Shown here: piece by piece, positions 9,500 to 18,226 of the stretch
How positions within the stretch are numbered: the first letter of the stretch is position 1
How the letters are laid out: each line of letters opens with the position of its first letter
Origin: Xenorhabdus budapestensis
Lineage (GTDB): Bacteria > Pseudomonadota > Gammaproteobacteria > Enterobacterales > Enterobacteriaceae
NCBI RefSeq assembly: GCF_002632465.1
Contig: NZ_NIBS01000006.1
Coordinates: 62,001-126,000, forward strand
Direction: 5' to 3'
Length of the DNA stretch: 64,000 nt
The notes under the pieces: generated by a model
Databases searched by the model: none
What the model was told of the DNA's origin: nothing
The model's input: the letters and a program-made list of their open reading frames with translations, nothing else
Program-made: the position numbers and the translations under genes

Positions 9500-9886
9500 A
9501 TGATCTCTTTTGATGAAATGGAAAATATTGCACATCAACTTATTTCCCCGACACAATTAAATAAATATATTAAATATGGTCATGTAGCTGCGGTTATTCA
9601 GTGTGAATCCGGGCATATTTATACCGGTATTAATATTGACACCGCCTGTTCAATGGGATTTTGTGCAGAGCATGGTGCCATTGCAGATATGATAAAACAT
9701 AGAGAAAACCGAATAATGAAAGTTATCGCGGTTAATAAATATAGGAATATTATTCCTCCTTGTGGTCGATGTCGGGAGTTTATCAGTCAGATCAATAGAG
9801 AAAATATCCATGCTGAAGTGAAAATTAACCAAGAGTTGGTTTTATCACTTGGTGAGTTACTGCCGTTTGATTGGAAAAACGTGTAG
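9500..9886 (+). CDS. Cytidine deaminase / blasticidin-S deaminase-like protein
   Basis: A 128-residue zinc deaminase of the short homotetrameric class. The zinc site is visible as Cys55-Ala-Glu57 in GFCAEHGA and Cys88-x-x-Cys91 in PPCGRCRE; Glu57 would be the catalytic proton shuttle. The tail GELLPFDW resembles blasticidin-S deaminase and short CDA proteins more than the long E. coli Cdd. It is the last gene of the PTS operon, 37 bp after the HPr gene, and is followed by a strong terminator. A nucleoside or a base-like aglycone could be the substrate; this is inference only. Confidence 0.82.
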   Translation: MISFDEMENIAHQLISPTQLNKYIKYGHVAAVIQCESGHIYTGINIDTACSMGFCAEHGAIADMIKHRENRIMKVIAVNKYRNIIPPCGRCREFISQINRENIHAEVKINQELVLSLGELLPFDWKNV

Positions 9887-9912
9887 AGTGTTTTATTATT
9901 ATTTTGTGTCCA

Positions 9913-9951
9913 ATAGAAACTGCCCGATTTGATTATTCGGGCAGTTTCTAT
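9913..9951. terminator. Strong bidirectional terminator, PTS operon / exbD
   Basis: A 16-bp stem (ATAGAAACTGCCCGA at 9914 onward, pairing with TCGGGCAGTTTCTAT ending at 9951) with a short loop. It lies between the convergent deaminase gene and exbD, and is flanked by T-rich sequence on both sides. Confidence 0.88.
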
Positions 9952-9979
9952 TATTCAGATAAATTAACCACTGATAACG

Positions 9980-10405
9980 TTATTTAGCCTCTACCGCTTC
10001 CATTCCGACCAGACCAACTTTCAGATAGCCAGCCTTACGCAAAGAATCCATCACGCTCATTAACGTTTCATAATCCACGGTTTTATCCGCCTGGAAGAAA
10101 ATCGTGGTTTCTTTATTGGATTGGGTTGTTTGATCCAGTACCGAAGACAGCGTGTCACGCTCAACCAGCTGATCACCAACATATAGCTGATGATTTGCTT
10201 TTACCGTCAGAAAGACCGGTTTCTCTGGTCGGGGTTGTGGTTTGGCTGACGATGCCGGTAAATCGACTTTGATATCAACTGTTGCCAGTGGTGCTGCCAC
10301 CATGAAGATGATCAACAGTACCAACATCACATCAATAAATGGCGTGACGTTAATCTCGTGTAATTCACCGTTATCGTCCAAATTCTCATTAAGACGTATT
10401 GCCAT
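9980..10405 (-). CDS. exbD: TonB energy-transducing complex subunit ExbD
   Basis: A 141-residue inner-membrane protein with one N-terminal membrane helix and a periplasmic domain. The essential membrane Asp25 is in TPFIDVMLVLLIIFMV. With ExbB it uses the proton gradient to drive TonB-dependent uptake of iron complexes across the outer membrane. It lies 6 bp downstream of exbB in the same operon. Its length equals that of E. coli ExbD. Confidence 0.96.
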   Translation of the reverse strand: MAIRLNENLDDNGELHEINVTPFIDVMLVLLIIFMVAAPLATVDIKVDLPASSAKPQPRPEKPVFLTVKANHQLYVGDQLVERDTLSSVLDQTTQSNKETTIFFQADKTVDYETLMSVMDSLRKAGYLKVGLVGMEAVEAK

Positions 10406-10411
10406 AATTGA

Positions 10412-11443
10412 TTACCTTGCTTCTGCTTTTTCAGTTTTTCTGTCAGCCAAATCAAGATCACGACCAAGCAACAACATTGCCTGTGCCGCCATATCACCTA
10501 CTTGTCCACGGTATGATGAAATCACACGGGCAAAAACGTTATAGATAACTACCGCCGGAATTGCAGCTACCAAACCCAATGCTGTCGCCAAGAGTGCTTC
10601 TGCAATACCCGGAGCAACAACCGCCAGGTTAGTGGTTTGTGAATGCGCGATACCAATGAAGCTGTTCATGATCCCCCAGACAGTACCAAACAGGCCGACA
10701 AACGGTGAAATAGCGCCAATAGTCGCCAGATAACCGTTTCCACGCCCCATATAACGGCTGATTGCCGCAACAGCGCGCTCCATGCGGAATGAGGTACGCT
10801 CTTTGGTTCCATCTTTGTCATTGCTTTCAGCAGATAAGTTGCGTTCAGACTGTGCTTCGTTCAATAACAGGCGGCTGATACTATTCTTACCGAAATCAGT
10901 GGCAATTTTCACGGCTGCATCCAGATTAGCAGCGTCAGCCAATGCCAGTTGCTCTCTGCGTAAACGGCGACGAGCCATTAATAATTCGCTTCCTTTGGAG
11001 AAGAAAAGTGCCCATGTAATAACAGAAGCAATCACCAAACCTACCATGACGCTTTTTACCACGACATCCGCATTCTGATACATACCCCAAACAGAAAGAT
11101 CCGTTGCAAAACCACTGGACAAGTTTTCAGATCTTTCCACAGCCGTTGATTCCGCTGCGCCTGTTTCTGTTATTTCAGTGAACTCGGTAGTTACTGTTTG
11201 CTGTTCAGCTGTCACTGACGCATCCATTTTCTGAGCTTCACCTTGCTGTGTATCTGCTTTCGCCGTTCCTGCTTGCGGAGCCGCAGAAGATATCGATGTT
11301 GCCGGAGCCGCTACCTGAATGGCCGCCTGATTTTCTGGCGCAGCAACCGCTGTTGTTGGTACGGTATTAGCTGGTACGGTATTAGCCCACGCTGAACCTG
11401 TTAACCCGAGTGCCAATAGAATAGAAGCTGTCAAATTACGCAT
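10412..11443 (-). CDS. exbB: TonB energy-transducing complex subunit ExbB (long form)
   Basis: A 343-residue inner-membrane proton-channel subunit. The C-terminal about 230 residues match the MotA/TolQ/ExbB domain with three membrane helices. The first 21 residues look like a cleavable signal peptide ([14 protein letters not shown]), followed by about 85 residues rich in Ala, Thr, Gln and Pro before the first channel helix. E. coli ExbB is about 244 residues and lacks this extension; similar long forms are known in other proteobacteria. ATG at 11443 is preceded by AAGG. Confidence 0.95.
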   Translation of the reverse strand: MRNLTASILLALGLTGSAWANTVPANTVPTTAVAAPENQAAIQVAAPATSISSAAPQAGTAKADTQQGEAQKMDASVTAEQQTVTTEFTEITETGAAESTAVERSENLSSGFATDLSVWGMYQNADVVVKSVMVGLVIASVITWALFFSKGSELLMARRRLRREQLALADAANLDAAVKIATDFGKNSISRLLLNEAQSERNLSAESNDKDGTKERTSFRMERAVAAISRYMGRGNGYLATIGAISPFVGLFGTVWGIMNSFIGIAHSQTTNLAVVAPGIAEALLATALGLVAAIPAVVIYNVFARVISSYRGQVGDMAAQAMLLLGRDLDLADRKTEKAEAR

Positions 11444-11637
11444 CAGTTAGCCTTACTCTCTTTTTTATAGATTCTGTTACTTAGCAATGAATCGCGTATA
11501 CTCATCTTGCTAATCCTAATATATCCTGAGCCATAGCTCGCTTTTCCACCTGATAAGGTTCCGTTTAACCCTATTTCATGCTTTTCATCACGTGAGGGAA
11601 AAGTCCATTCCAAATGATATCAGACATTGAGCGATTT

Positions 11638-11660
11638 GATAGTAATTATCATTACTATTT
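11638..11660. promoter_or_regulatory. Probable Fur box between exbB and metC
   Basis: A near-perfect palindrome, ATAGTAATTATCATTACTAT (11639-11658), resembles the Fur consensus GATAATGATAATCATTATC at about 14 of 19 positions. It lies about 195 bp from the exbB start and 175 bp from metC. Iron repression of exbBD by Fur is established in E. coli; metC would be affected only if its promoter overlaps. Confidence 0.65.
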
Positions 11661-11833
11661 AATAAAAAAGTGGTAATGAAAAGGGGCGATTTCACTACAA
11701 CCATCTTTTTTCACTATCACTAATCACCTTGAATTTTCGTCACGTTGCAAGAATCCCTTTGTAAAAAACGTGACAGATCTTTTAACTTGCAATGATTATT
11801 TGAGTAATCAACGTTAATTGAGGGGGAAATCAT

Positions 11834-13048
11834 ATGGCAGAAGAAAAGAAACTGGAGACCAAACTGGTTGATATCGGAAGAAAGCACAAATTCACGCTTA
11901 ATGCTGTCAATCCCATTATCCAACGAACCTCATCCGTCATTTTCGAAACTGTTGAAGATCTGAGGCATGCCATAAAACATCGTGCTAACGGTGAACTATT
12001 CTATGGACGTCGTGGCACATTGACGCATTTTGCTTTTCAGGAAGCAATGGCAGAACTGGAAGGTGGCGTGGGGTGTGCACTGTATCCATCCGGTACAGCC
12101 GCTATTACCAACAGCATTCTGTCATTTGTAGAGACAGGGGATCATATTTTAGTAGCAGGTACAGCCTATGAGCCGACGCAAGAGTTTTGTAATCACGTTC
12201 TCAAAAAGCTGAATATTTCCACCGATTACTTTGACCCAATGATCGGAAAAGAGATTGCCACACTCATTCAACCAAATACAAAGGTCATCTTTCTAGAATC
12301 CCCCGGCTCCCTCACGATGGAGGTTCAGGATGTCCCTGCTATCGTGCAGGCTGCCCGGCAGATTAATCCTGAAATTGTCATTATGATCGATAATACATGG
12401 GCTGCCGGTATTCTCTTCAAAGCATTGGATTTTGGCGTCGATATTTCTATTCAATCCGCCACAAAATATATCATCGGCCATTCGGATGGCATGCTGGGTA
12501 CGGCTGTCGCCAATAAGCGCTGTTGGGATCAATTGCGGGAAAATTCTTATTTGATGGGACAAATTGCTGACCCCGATACGGTTTATTTCGCAACCCGTGG
12601 ATTACATACGCTGGCTGTCCGCTTAAAACAACATGAAGAAAGCAGCCTTGAAATTGCTAAGTGGCTATCCCAACGGCCTGAAGTCGCTGAGGTTTATCAC
12701 CCCGCGCTACCTTCTTGTCCCGGACATCACTACTTTCAACGTGACTTCACTGGCTCCAGCGGGCTGTTCTCTTTCCTCCTGAATATTAACCTGACTTCCA
12801 CTCAACTTTCTGATTATTTTGATAATTTACAACATTTTAAAATGGCGTTTTCTTGGGGAGGATTTGAATCGTTAATTTTGGGCATCTCACCTGAATCACT
12901 CGCGACTTTACGCCACTATCATTTCCCCAAACATTACCATTTCCCCAAAAAAGAAAGAACGTTAATCCGTGTACATATCGGACTCGAAAATCTCCAGGAT
13001 TTGATTGCTGACTTGGATGCCGCTTTTACCCGCATTGCTATGCGTTAA
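11834..13048 (+). CDS. metC: Cystathionine beta-lyase MetC
   Basis: A 404-residue PLP enzyme that cleaves cystathionine to homocysteine, pyruvate and ammonia in methionine synthesis. The PLP lysine is in [16 protein letters not shown]. The LYPSGTAAI phosphate-binding loop and the MIDNTWAAG segment holding the PLP-contacting Asp are present. It is divergent from exbB, as in E. coli. Near the C-terminus a tandem duplication gives [12 protein letters not shown], which accounts for part of the extra length over E. coli MetC (395 residues). Strong AGGGGG lies upstream of ATG 11834. Confidence 0.95.
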   Translation: MAEEKKLETKLVDIGRKHKFTLNAVNPIIQRTSSVIFETVEDLRHAIKHRANGELFYGRRGTLTHFAFQEAMAELEGGVGCALYPSGTAAITNSILSFVETGDHILVAGTAYEPTQEFCNHVLKKLNISTDYFDPMIGKEIATLIQPNTKVIFLESPGSLTMEVQDVPAIVQAARQINPEIVIMIDNTWAAGILFKALDFGVDISIQSATKYIIGHSDGMLGTAVANKRCWDQLRENSYLMGQIADPDTVYFATRGLHTLAVRLKQHEESSLEIAKWLSQRPEVAEVYHPALPSCPGHHYFQRDFTGSSGLFSFLLNINLTSTQLSDYFDNLQHFKMAFSWGGFESLILGISPESLATLRHYHFPKHYHFPKKERTLIRVHIGLENLQDLIADLDAAFTRIAMR

Positions 13049-13311
13049 CATAAATTACTTGGCGTTAGCATAAATAACTTGATACATAACGATCGTCCCC
13101 CTGAATGGCTATCTTTCCACTACAGATGGCCACTGTTTTCTTTCCTTATCTTCAATTGATTCTCTTCATGCCAGATCAAATCAACTCCTCTACCACAATT
13201 TTGCGGTACACTGGGACACATGTGCTTATTTGATACTTTTTGCTGTTGTTCAAAAACGGTTGTTCAGAAACGGTTATGTAAAGGTATCGTGCAGAAATTA
13301 CAGGATAAATA

Positions 13312-13983
13312 ATGGAAACGTTAAGCGGGATCGTGCATGCACTTTGGCAGCATGATTTTACCCAACTCGCCAATCCCGATGTCATCTGGATTATTTATGG
13401 TGTTATCTTCGTCACGCTGGTGTTAGAAAACGGTTTGTTACCCGCCGCATTTTTGCCCGGAGATACTCTTCTGGTTCTTGCTGGTGCGTTAATCGCTAAA
13501 GGTGTTATGGGGTTCTTTCCAACCATCATTTTACTGACTATTGCAGCAAGCCTCGGATGTTGGTTAGGTTATTTGCAAGGACGTTGGTTAGGCCATACCC
13601 GGATCGTCAAGAACTGGTTGGCTCAACTTCCTCTACAGTACCGCCAACGTGCCAATATTTTATTTACCAAACATGGCCTGGCGGCGTTGCTCATCGGGCG
13701 TTTTCTCGCCTTTGTCCGTACTCTCCTGCCAACTTTTGCAGGTATTTCTGGACTGAATAATAAACGCTTTCAATTTTTTAATTGGTTAAGTGGCTTCTTA
13801 TGGGTCATCATAATCGTGAGTTTTGGCTATATCTTGAATCAAATCCCTTTTGTCAAAGCACATCAGGATTTGGTCATGAATATTTTGATGATCTTGCCTG
13901 TCATTCTGTTGATCAGCGGTCTTACCGCATCTCTATTGATGTATTGGCGTCACAAAAAAGCATCATCAAGAAAACGTAAATGA
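13312..13983 (+). CDS. yghB: DedA-family membrane protein YghB
   Basis: A 223-residue inner-membrane protein of the DedA (SNARE-associated) family, with hydrophobic segments and the family motif [16 protein letters not shown], which carries conserved Arg residues, preceded by [14 protein letters not shown]. In E. coli YghB and YqjA are needed for membrane homeostasis and cell division and are thought to be proton-linked transporters; newer work ties DedA proteins to undecaprenyl-phosphate flipping. Its position after metC matches E. coli. A clear AGGA precedes the ATG. Confidence 0.92.
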   Translation: METLSGIVHALWQHDFTQLANPDVIWIIYGVIFVTLVLENGLLPAAFLPGDTLLVLAGALIAKGVMGFFPTIILLTIAASLGCWLGYLQGRWLGHTRIVKNWLAQLPLQYRQRANILFTKHGLAALLIGRFLAFVRTLLPTFAGISGLNNKRFQFFNWLSGFLWVIIIVSFGYILNQIPFVKAHQDLVMNILMILPVILLISGLTASLLMYWRHKKASSRKRK

Positions 13984-14284
13984 ATATATTGGTTATTCAC
14001 CGCTATTTCAAAACCCTTTTTTTTCTCTGGTTATTAACTTCTCAATCCAAAAGTTAAATCATTAGAGTCCGCTCCGACAGGTATCATGATTGTCAATGAT
14101 TTGAATTCTGACCAAATTTTGACAAAAAAGTTAAGTAACCTTGAATCGAGTGGACTCTGTTACTGCAATAAACCGATATAGACAAGCGATAGCATGTTAG
14201 GTGAACACCAGAACATTATGCTTGCTGCCAGTAAGCTAATTTACGAAGTGTCCATCTGATATGCCAAATCTGAAGGAGGTAAGA

Positions 14285-15130
14285 ATGGGTCAGCAGACAA
14301 TAATTAAACTCGTTGATGGGAACCTCATGCCACAATTAGGGCTTGGGGTTTGGCAAGCGAGTAATGAGCAAGTTGTTAACGCTATCCACACCGCATTGGA
14401 AGTAGGCTATCGTTCTATTGACACTGCGGCAATTTATCACAATGAAAAAGGCGTAGGGAAAGCATTACAAGAAAGCAATATTCCACGGGAAGAGATTTTT
14501 ATCACAACCAAACTGTGGAACGATCGCCATCAGGATGCACAAATTGCATTGCAAGAAAGTCTGGATCAGCTAAAACTGGATTACGTCGATCTGTTCCTGA
14601 TTCACTGGCCCGTGCCCCAGCAAGATAAGTATGTTGAAACATGGAAACAATTCATTGAATTGAAAGAATCGGGACTGGTGCGCAGTATTGGTGTATGTAA
14701 TTTTCACATTGAACATTTACAGAAATTAATATCAGAAACAGGTGTCGCACCTGTAATCAATCAAATCGAACTGCATCCACTGATGCAACAGCGACAACTT
14801 CATTCATGGAATGCCACCCACCATATTACAACTGAATCCTGGAGCCCATTGTCTCGTGGTGGAAAAGGCGTTTTTAATCACCCAATAGTTGAAAGTCTGG
14901 CTGCTAAATATGAAAAAACACCGGCTCAAATTGTTATTCGCTGGCATCTTGACTCTGGCATGATTGCTATTCCCAAATCAGTAACACCTCACCGTATTAA
15001 AGAAAATTTTGCCGTTTTTGATTTCAAATTAGAGAAAGAAGATCTGGCTACCATGGCTGGGTTGGATATAGGTAAACGTCTCGGCCCCAATCCCGATACT
15101 TATAATCTGACTGTGCTCAATTTAGGATAG
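14285..15130 (+). CDS. dkgA: 2,5-diketo-D-gluconate reductase A / methylglyoxal reductase
   Basis: A 281-residue aldo-keto reductase. The start at 14285 is chosen over 14261 because AAGGAGG lies 8 nt upstream and the protein then aligns with E. coli DkgA from QQTIIKLVDGN onward. Visible features: GYRSIDTAAIYHNE with the catalytic Asp and Tyr, ITTKLW with the catalytic Lys, LIHWP with the catalytic His, and the NADPH-binding segment IPKSVTPHRIKEN. In E. coli yqhC and yqhD lie between yghB and dkgA; they are absent here. Confidence 0.93.
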   Translation: MGQQTIIKLVDGNLMPQLGLGVWQASNEQVVNAIHTALEVGYRSIDTAAIYHNEKGVGKALQESNIPREEIFITTKLWNDRHQDAQIALQESLDQLKLDYVDLFLIHWPVPQQDKYVETWKQFIELKESGLVRSIGVCNFHIEHLQKLISETGVAPVINQIELHPLMQQRQLHSWNATHHITTESWSPLSRGGKGVFNHPIVESLAAKYEKTPAQIVIRWHLDSGMIAIPKSVTPHRIKENFAVFDFKLEKEDLATMAGLDIGKRLGPNPDTYNLTVLNLG

Positions 15131-15180
15131 TACTCATATAAAATCTTAATGATAATCCATCTCAATAAACTGAAAAATCA

Positions 15181-15220
15181 TGCCTGAATTCTGCTCTCTA
15201 CAGAGTTCAGGCAGTTTAAA
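15181..15220 (+). terminator. Terminator after dkgA
   Basis: Stem TGCCTGAATTCTG (15181-15193) pairs with CAGAGTTCAGGCA (15201-15213) with one mismatch, followed by GTTTAAATAAAAAGTTTTT. Confidence 0.8.
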
Positions 15221-15404
15221 TAAAAAGTTTTTAATTAATGACTTTCTGTGATAGGTTTTCGTTTATTAAACTACGGTTTAAAATCTATTTGTATAAGTTA
15301 GTGTTTACATCTGATATTAAATTATACTTTAACTATACTCAGTAGATTTGGTTATTTAATTGATAATGTATCTAATTGATAAACCATATGATTGAGAGGT
15401 GCTT

Positions 15405-15791
15405 ATGTGGAACATATCTCCGCAAAGAGGACATATGCAGTTCTTAGCTAATTTCATGTCACCTATAGAGGCTAATATTATCCTTGGCAGAATGTTATCT
15501 GAGGGTATCCGTGCAAGAATAATCGATGAAGGCGTAGTATGGAATAATTATATGTATTCCCATGCATTTGGAGGAGTAAAGCTACTGGTACATCGTTCTG
15601 ACCGGAAACGTGCTGAAGAAATACTTTCCAAGATTGACGATAACAAATATTTATTAGATGAAAAAAAACCTGACCTTGAAACTCCTGTTTTAACATCATC
15701 AAAACGTCCACTTTCTGTATTAGTAAATTCCTTTTTGGTTATATTATTATTTTTGATAATTGGTATTGCATTACCATTACAATTTAATTAA
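15405..15791 (+). CDS. DUF2007-type signal-transducing-like small membrane protein
   Basis: A 128-residue protein. Residues about 10-75 resemble the DUF2007 fold (FMSPIEANIILGRMLSEGIR, then a GGVKLLVHRSDRKRAEEIL segment), which is a putative small-ligand sensing domain. One hydrophobic segment, VILLFLIIGIALP, lies at the C-terminus, so it is probably a tail-anchored membrane protein. The ATG at 15405 is preceded by GAGAGG. No operon partner; about 270 bp of AT-rich DNA precede it. Function unknown. Confidence 0.65.
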   Translation: MWNISPQRGHMQFLANFMSPIEANIILGRMLSEGIRARIIDEGVVWNNYMYSHAFGGVKLLVHRSDRKRAEEILSKIDDNKYLLDEKKPDLETPVLTSSKRPLSVLVNSFLVILLFLIIGIALPLQFN

Positions 15792-16041
15792 TAGTTATCA
15801 AAAAAGAGTTAAATACAAAATAGCCCTGTATAATCATCTGCTACATCAATAATTAAAAAACCAATCAAACTTATAAGAAATATAAATAATAACCATGTTT
15901 ACTATCTATATACAAACCACGATCTACTCTTGTTTCATTGCTTTAAATAACAGAAAAATAAACTGATCAGCGAAAATGTTATTTATAGTGATAATCGTCA
16001 TAAATATTTTCATGGTGAAATTTAAAATAGCATCAGGGTAA

Positions 16042-16344
16042 ATGATAATGACTTACATAATAATTTCTCTATTAATGTTGATTCCTTTTTTCTTTATAGT
16101 AAGACGATTCCTCTTATCAACTCATGTCCACTACAATGTTTTCGGAATTATACTAACGATATTAGCTATCTCTTTTCATATGTATGTTTTCCGTTTTGGG
16201 CATCCTCCGCTTGTTCATTCGGAACTTCCACATCATTCCATCATTTTTTATGGCTCCGTCGCAGCAGCACTATTACATTGTCTGATCTATTCCATCTGCT
16301 TCAAGCTGTATTATGATGATAAGGATTTTTATGATGATCACTAA
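16042..16344 (+). CDS. Small membrane protein of unknown function
   Basis: A 100-residue protein with three predicted membrane segments (about residues 2-24, 30-50 and 65-90) and an acidic tail YYDDKDFYDDH. A histidine-rich loop HPPLVHSELPHHS sits between segments two and three. I do not recognise the family. Two close ATG codons (16042 and 16048) are possible starts; AGGGTAA lies a few bases upstream of the first. Flanking DNA is AT-rich; the gene stands alone between DUF2007 and the convergent ytjB. Confidence 0.55.
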   Translation: MIMTYIIISLLMLIPFFFIVRRFLLSTHVHYNVFGIILTILAISFHMYVFRFGHPPLVHSELPHHSIIFYGSVAAALLHCLIYSICFKLYYDDKDFYDDH

Positions 16345-16429
16345 AAACAGTGCCACCCTGGGTCATTTTGATCAGGCAGCACCATCCCCTTCACCCCAAA
16401 TTATTTTCTGTTTTGGTAACCAACCCGGT

Positions 16430-17086
16430 TTAACGGGTGGAATTATCTATTTTGTCTTCTTCATCCGATGATTTGGTATTAGCTGTCAGTAAATAAGGTG
16501 ATTGCTGCCAACGGCTGGGAGCAAGCTGTAGTAAGTTATGAGCAAGAATAAATCCAATCGCCAACGCTAACAGCAGCATAACCCTGAGCAAATTAGTCGT
16601 GTTATCTACTTGCTTGGCTTCTGTTGCTAATCTGTGGGTATCCAGCGTCAAACGGAGAAAACCTTTAGGTTTATTTTTACCCGGTATGGGCACAACAATT
16701 TGTTGGTTAAAATAACTGCCTGCTTTTTTACCATCCAAAGATAACCGCTCACGAACAGAGACAAGTTCACCACTTCGTGCAACCTGTGTTCCATTTTCCA
16801 GATAAACGCTGGCATCCAGGATGCGGCTTTTATTAGTCAGATAATTCAGATTGTCCATAATCTTCTTATTATTAAGATCTTTGCTGCCATTATCCATATA
16901 ATCAGACAGACTGAATGCAACCTGTTTTGCCAGCGTCTTGGCTAAATCTTCAAACTGATCTATATGGGCTTGTTGCTGTGAACGGCTAAAATAAGAAACA
17001 CCCTGCATCAGCAATACCAACAGTGCTATACATATTAAAATAATTGCCGTCTTGTGCAGTCGAAATTTCAGTTTTGCTTTACTCAT
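16430..17086 (-). CDS. ytjB: Membrane protein YtjB (Smp)
   Basis: A 218-residue inner-membrane protein with two membrane helices (about residues 12-30 and 170-190) flanking a periplasmic domain. ATG 17086 gives the family N-terminus MSKAKLKFRLHKTAIILICI; an in-frame start further upstream at 17173 is not conserved. The segments LDGKKAGSYFNQQIVVPIPG and LRLTLDTHRLATEAKQVDNT are strongly Smp-like. Its location next to and divergent from serB is as in E. coli. Molecular function is unknown. Confidence 0.9.
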   Translation of the reverse strand: MSKAKLKFRLHKTAIILICIALLVLLMQGVSYFSRSQQQAHIDQFEDLAKTLAKQVAFSLSDYMDNGSKDLNNKKIMDNLNYLTNKSRILDASVYLENGTQVARSGELVSVRERLSLDGKKAGSYFNQQIVVPIPGKNKPKGFLRLTLDTHRLATEAKQVDNTTNLLRVMLLLALAIGFILAHNLLQLAPSRWQQSPYLLTANTKSSDEEDKIDNSTR

Positions 17087-17203
17087 AATTATCTCACCCC
17101 CAAACTCGTAACATTCCATGTTGCCAGATACAGTAGTGATAGGATAGTTTGAAAAGTATTTTTTACCTGCCAAAATTACATGGAATTACAGGAGCCGATA
17201 TTC

Positions 17204-18181
17204 ATGTCTAACAATCTGGCCTATCGTTACTTACCCGATGAAGTCCATAAATGGCCGGGATTACCGTTATCCCTCAGTGGGGATGAAGTTATGCCACTGG
17301 ATTACCGAGCTGGAGACAGTGGTTGGTTACTATATGGTCGCAATTTGGATAAACAACGCATCAGTGATTTTCAGCATCGTCTGGGAGCCGCCATTGTTGT
17401 CGTTTCTTCATGGCGCATTGATGACTATCAAGTTGTTCGCATCGCGGGAAGTCTTTCTCCACGCATAAAACGATTAGCAGATGAATGTCATCTGGATGTT
17501 GTTCCATTGGGACAAATCCCTCGCTTACGTTCGCCAGGGTTGTTAGTCATGGATATGGACTCAACCGCCATTCAGATTGAATGTATTGATGAAATCGCAC
17601 GACTGGCTGGTGTTGGTGACAAAGTCGCTGAGATTACAGAACGGGCAATGCAGGGAGAATTAGATTTCTCAGAAAGCTTACACCAGCGAGTTGCCCAACT
17701 GGCTGGCGCTGATGCCGCTATATTACAGCAAGTCATGGATACACTTCCTCTCATGCCGGGTTTGACCAGCCTTGTCCGCAAACTACAATCTCTGGACTGG
17801 CATGTCGCCATTGCATCTGGAGGCTTTACCTTCTTTGCCGATAATCTTCGCCAACAATTACGCCTTTTTGCCGCAGTTGCCAATCAGCTCGAAATAAAAA
17901 ATGGCAAATTGACAGGCAAAATCAAAGGGCCAATTGTTGACGCAAAATATAAAGCAACCACGTTGCTACGGCTGGCAAAAGAGTTGAATATTCCACTCAG
18001 CCAAACTGTGGCAATCGGGGATGGTGCCAACGATTTGAAAATGATCCGCAAGGCAGGGCTGGGAATTGCCTATCATGCGAAACCGAAAGTATATACACAC
18101 GCTAAGGTGGGTATTCGTCATGCGGATTTGATGGGTGTTTTGTGTATTTTGAGCGGCGGCTTAAAACACGAAGAGCGTTAA
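17204..18181 (+). CDS. serB: Phosphoserine phosphatase SerB
   Basis: A 325-residue HAD-superfamily enzyme that carries out the last step of serine biosynthesis. The N-terminal about 110 residues form an ACT-like domain. The catalytic domain starts with motif I, MDMDSTAIQIECIDE, in which the first Asp is phosphorylated; motif II is in AIASGGFTFFAD and motif III/IV in VAIGDGANDLKM. The start at 17204 is chosen on the family N-terminus (SNNLAYRYLPDEV) and AGGAG about 9 nt upstream. It is followed by radA after 45 bp and probably cotranscribed with it. Confidence 0.96.
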   Translation: MSNNLAYRYLPDEVHKWPGLPLSLSGDEVMPLDYRAGDSGWLLYGRNLDKQRISDFQHRLGAAIVVVSSWRIDDYQVVRIAGSLSPRIKRLADECHLDVVPLGQIPRLRSPGLLVMDMDSTAIQIECIDEIARLAGVGDKVAEITERAMQGELDFSESLHQRVAQLAGADAAILQQVMDTLPLMPGLTSLVRKLQSLDWHVAIASGGFTFFADNLRQQLRLFAAVANQLEIKNGKLTGKIKGPIVDAKYKATTLLRLAKELNIPLSQTVAIGDGANDLKMIRKAGLGIAYHAKPKVYTHAKVGIRHADLMGVLCILSGGLKHEER

Positions 18182-18226
18182 AGTCATTTTCTAGCTGTCC
18201 AGAGCAGTCATATCAGGGAGTATACA

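Noticed and set aside
11700-11833. MetJ boxes upstream of metC
   Set aside because: Tandem AGACGTCT-like 8-mers were sought, but no convincing pair was found.
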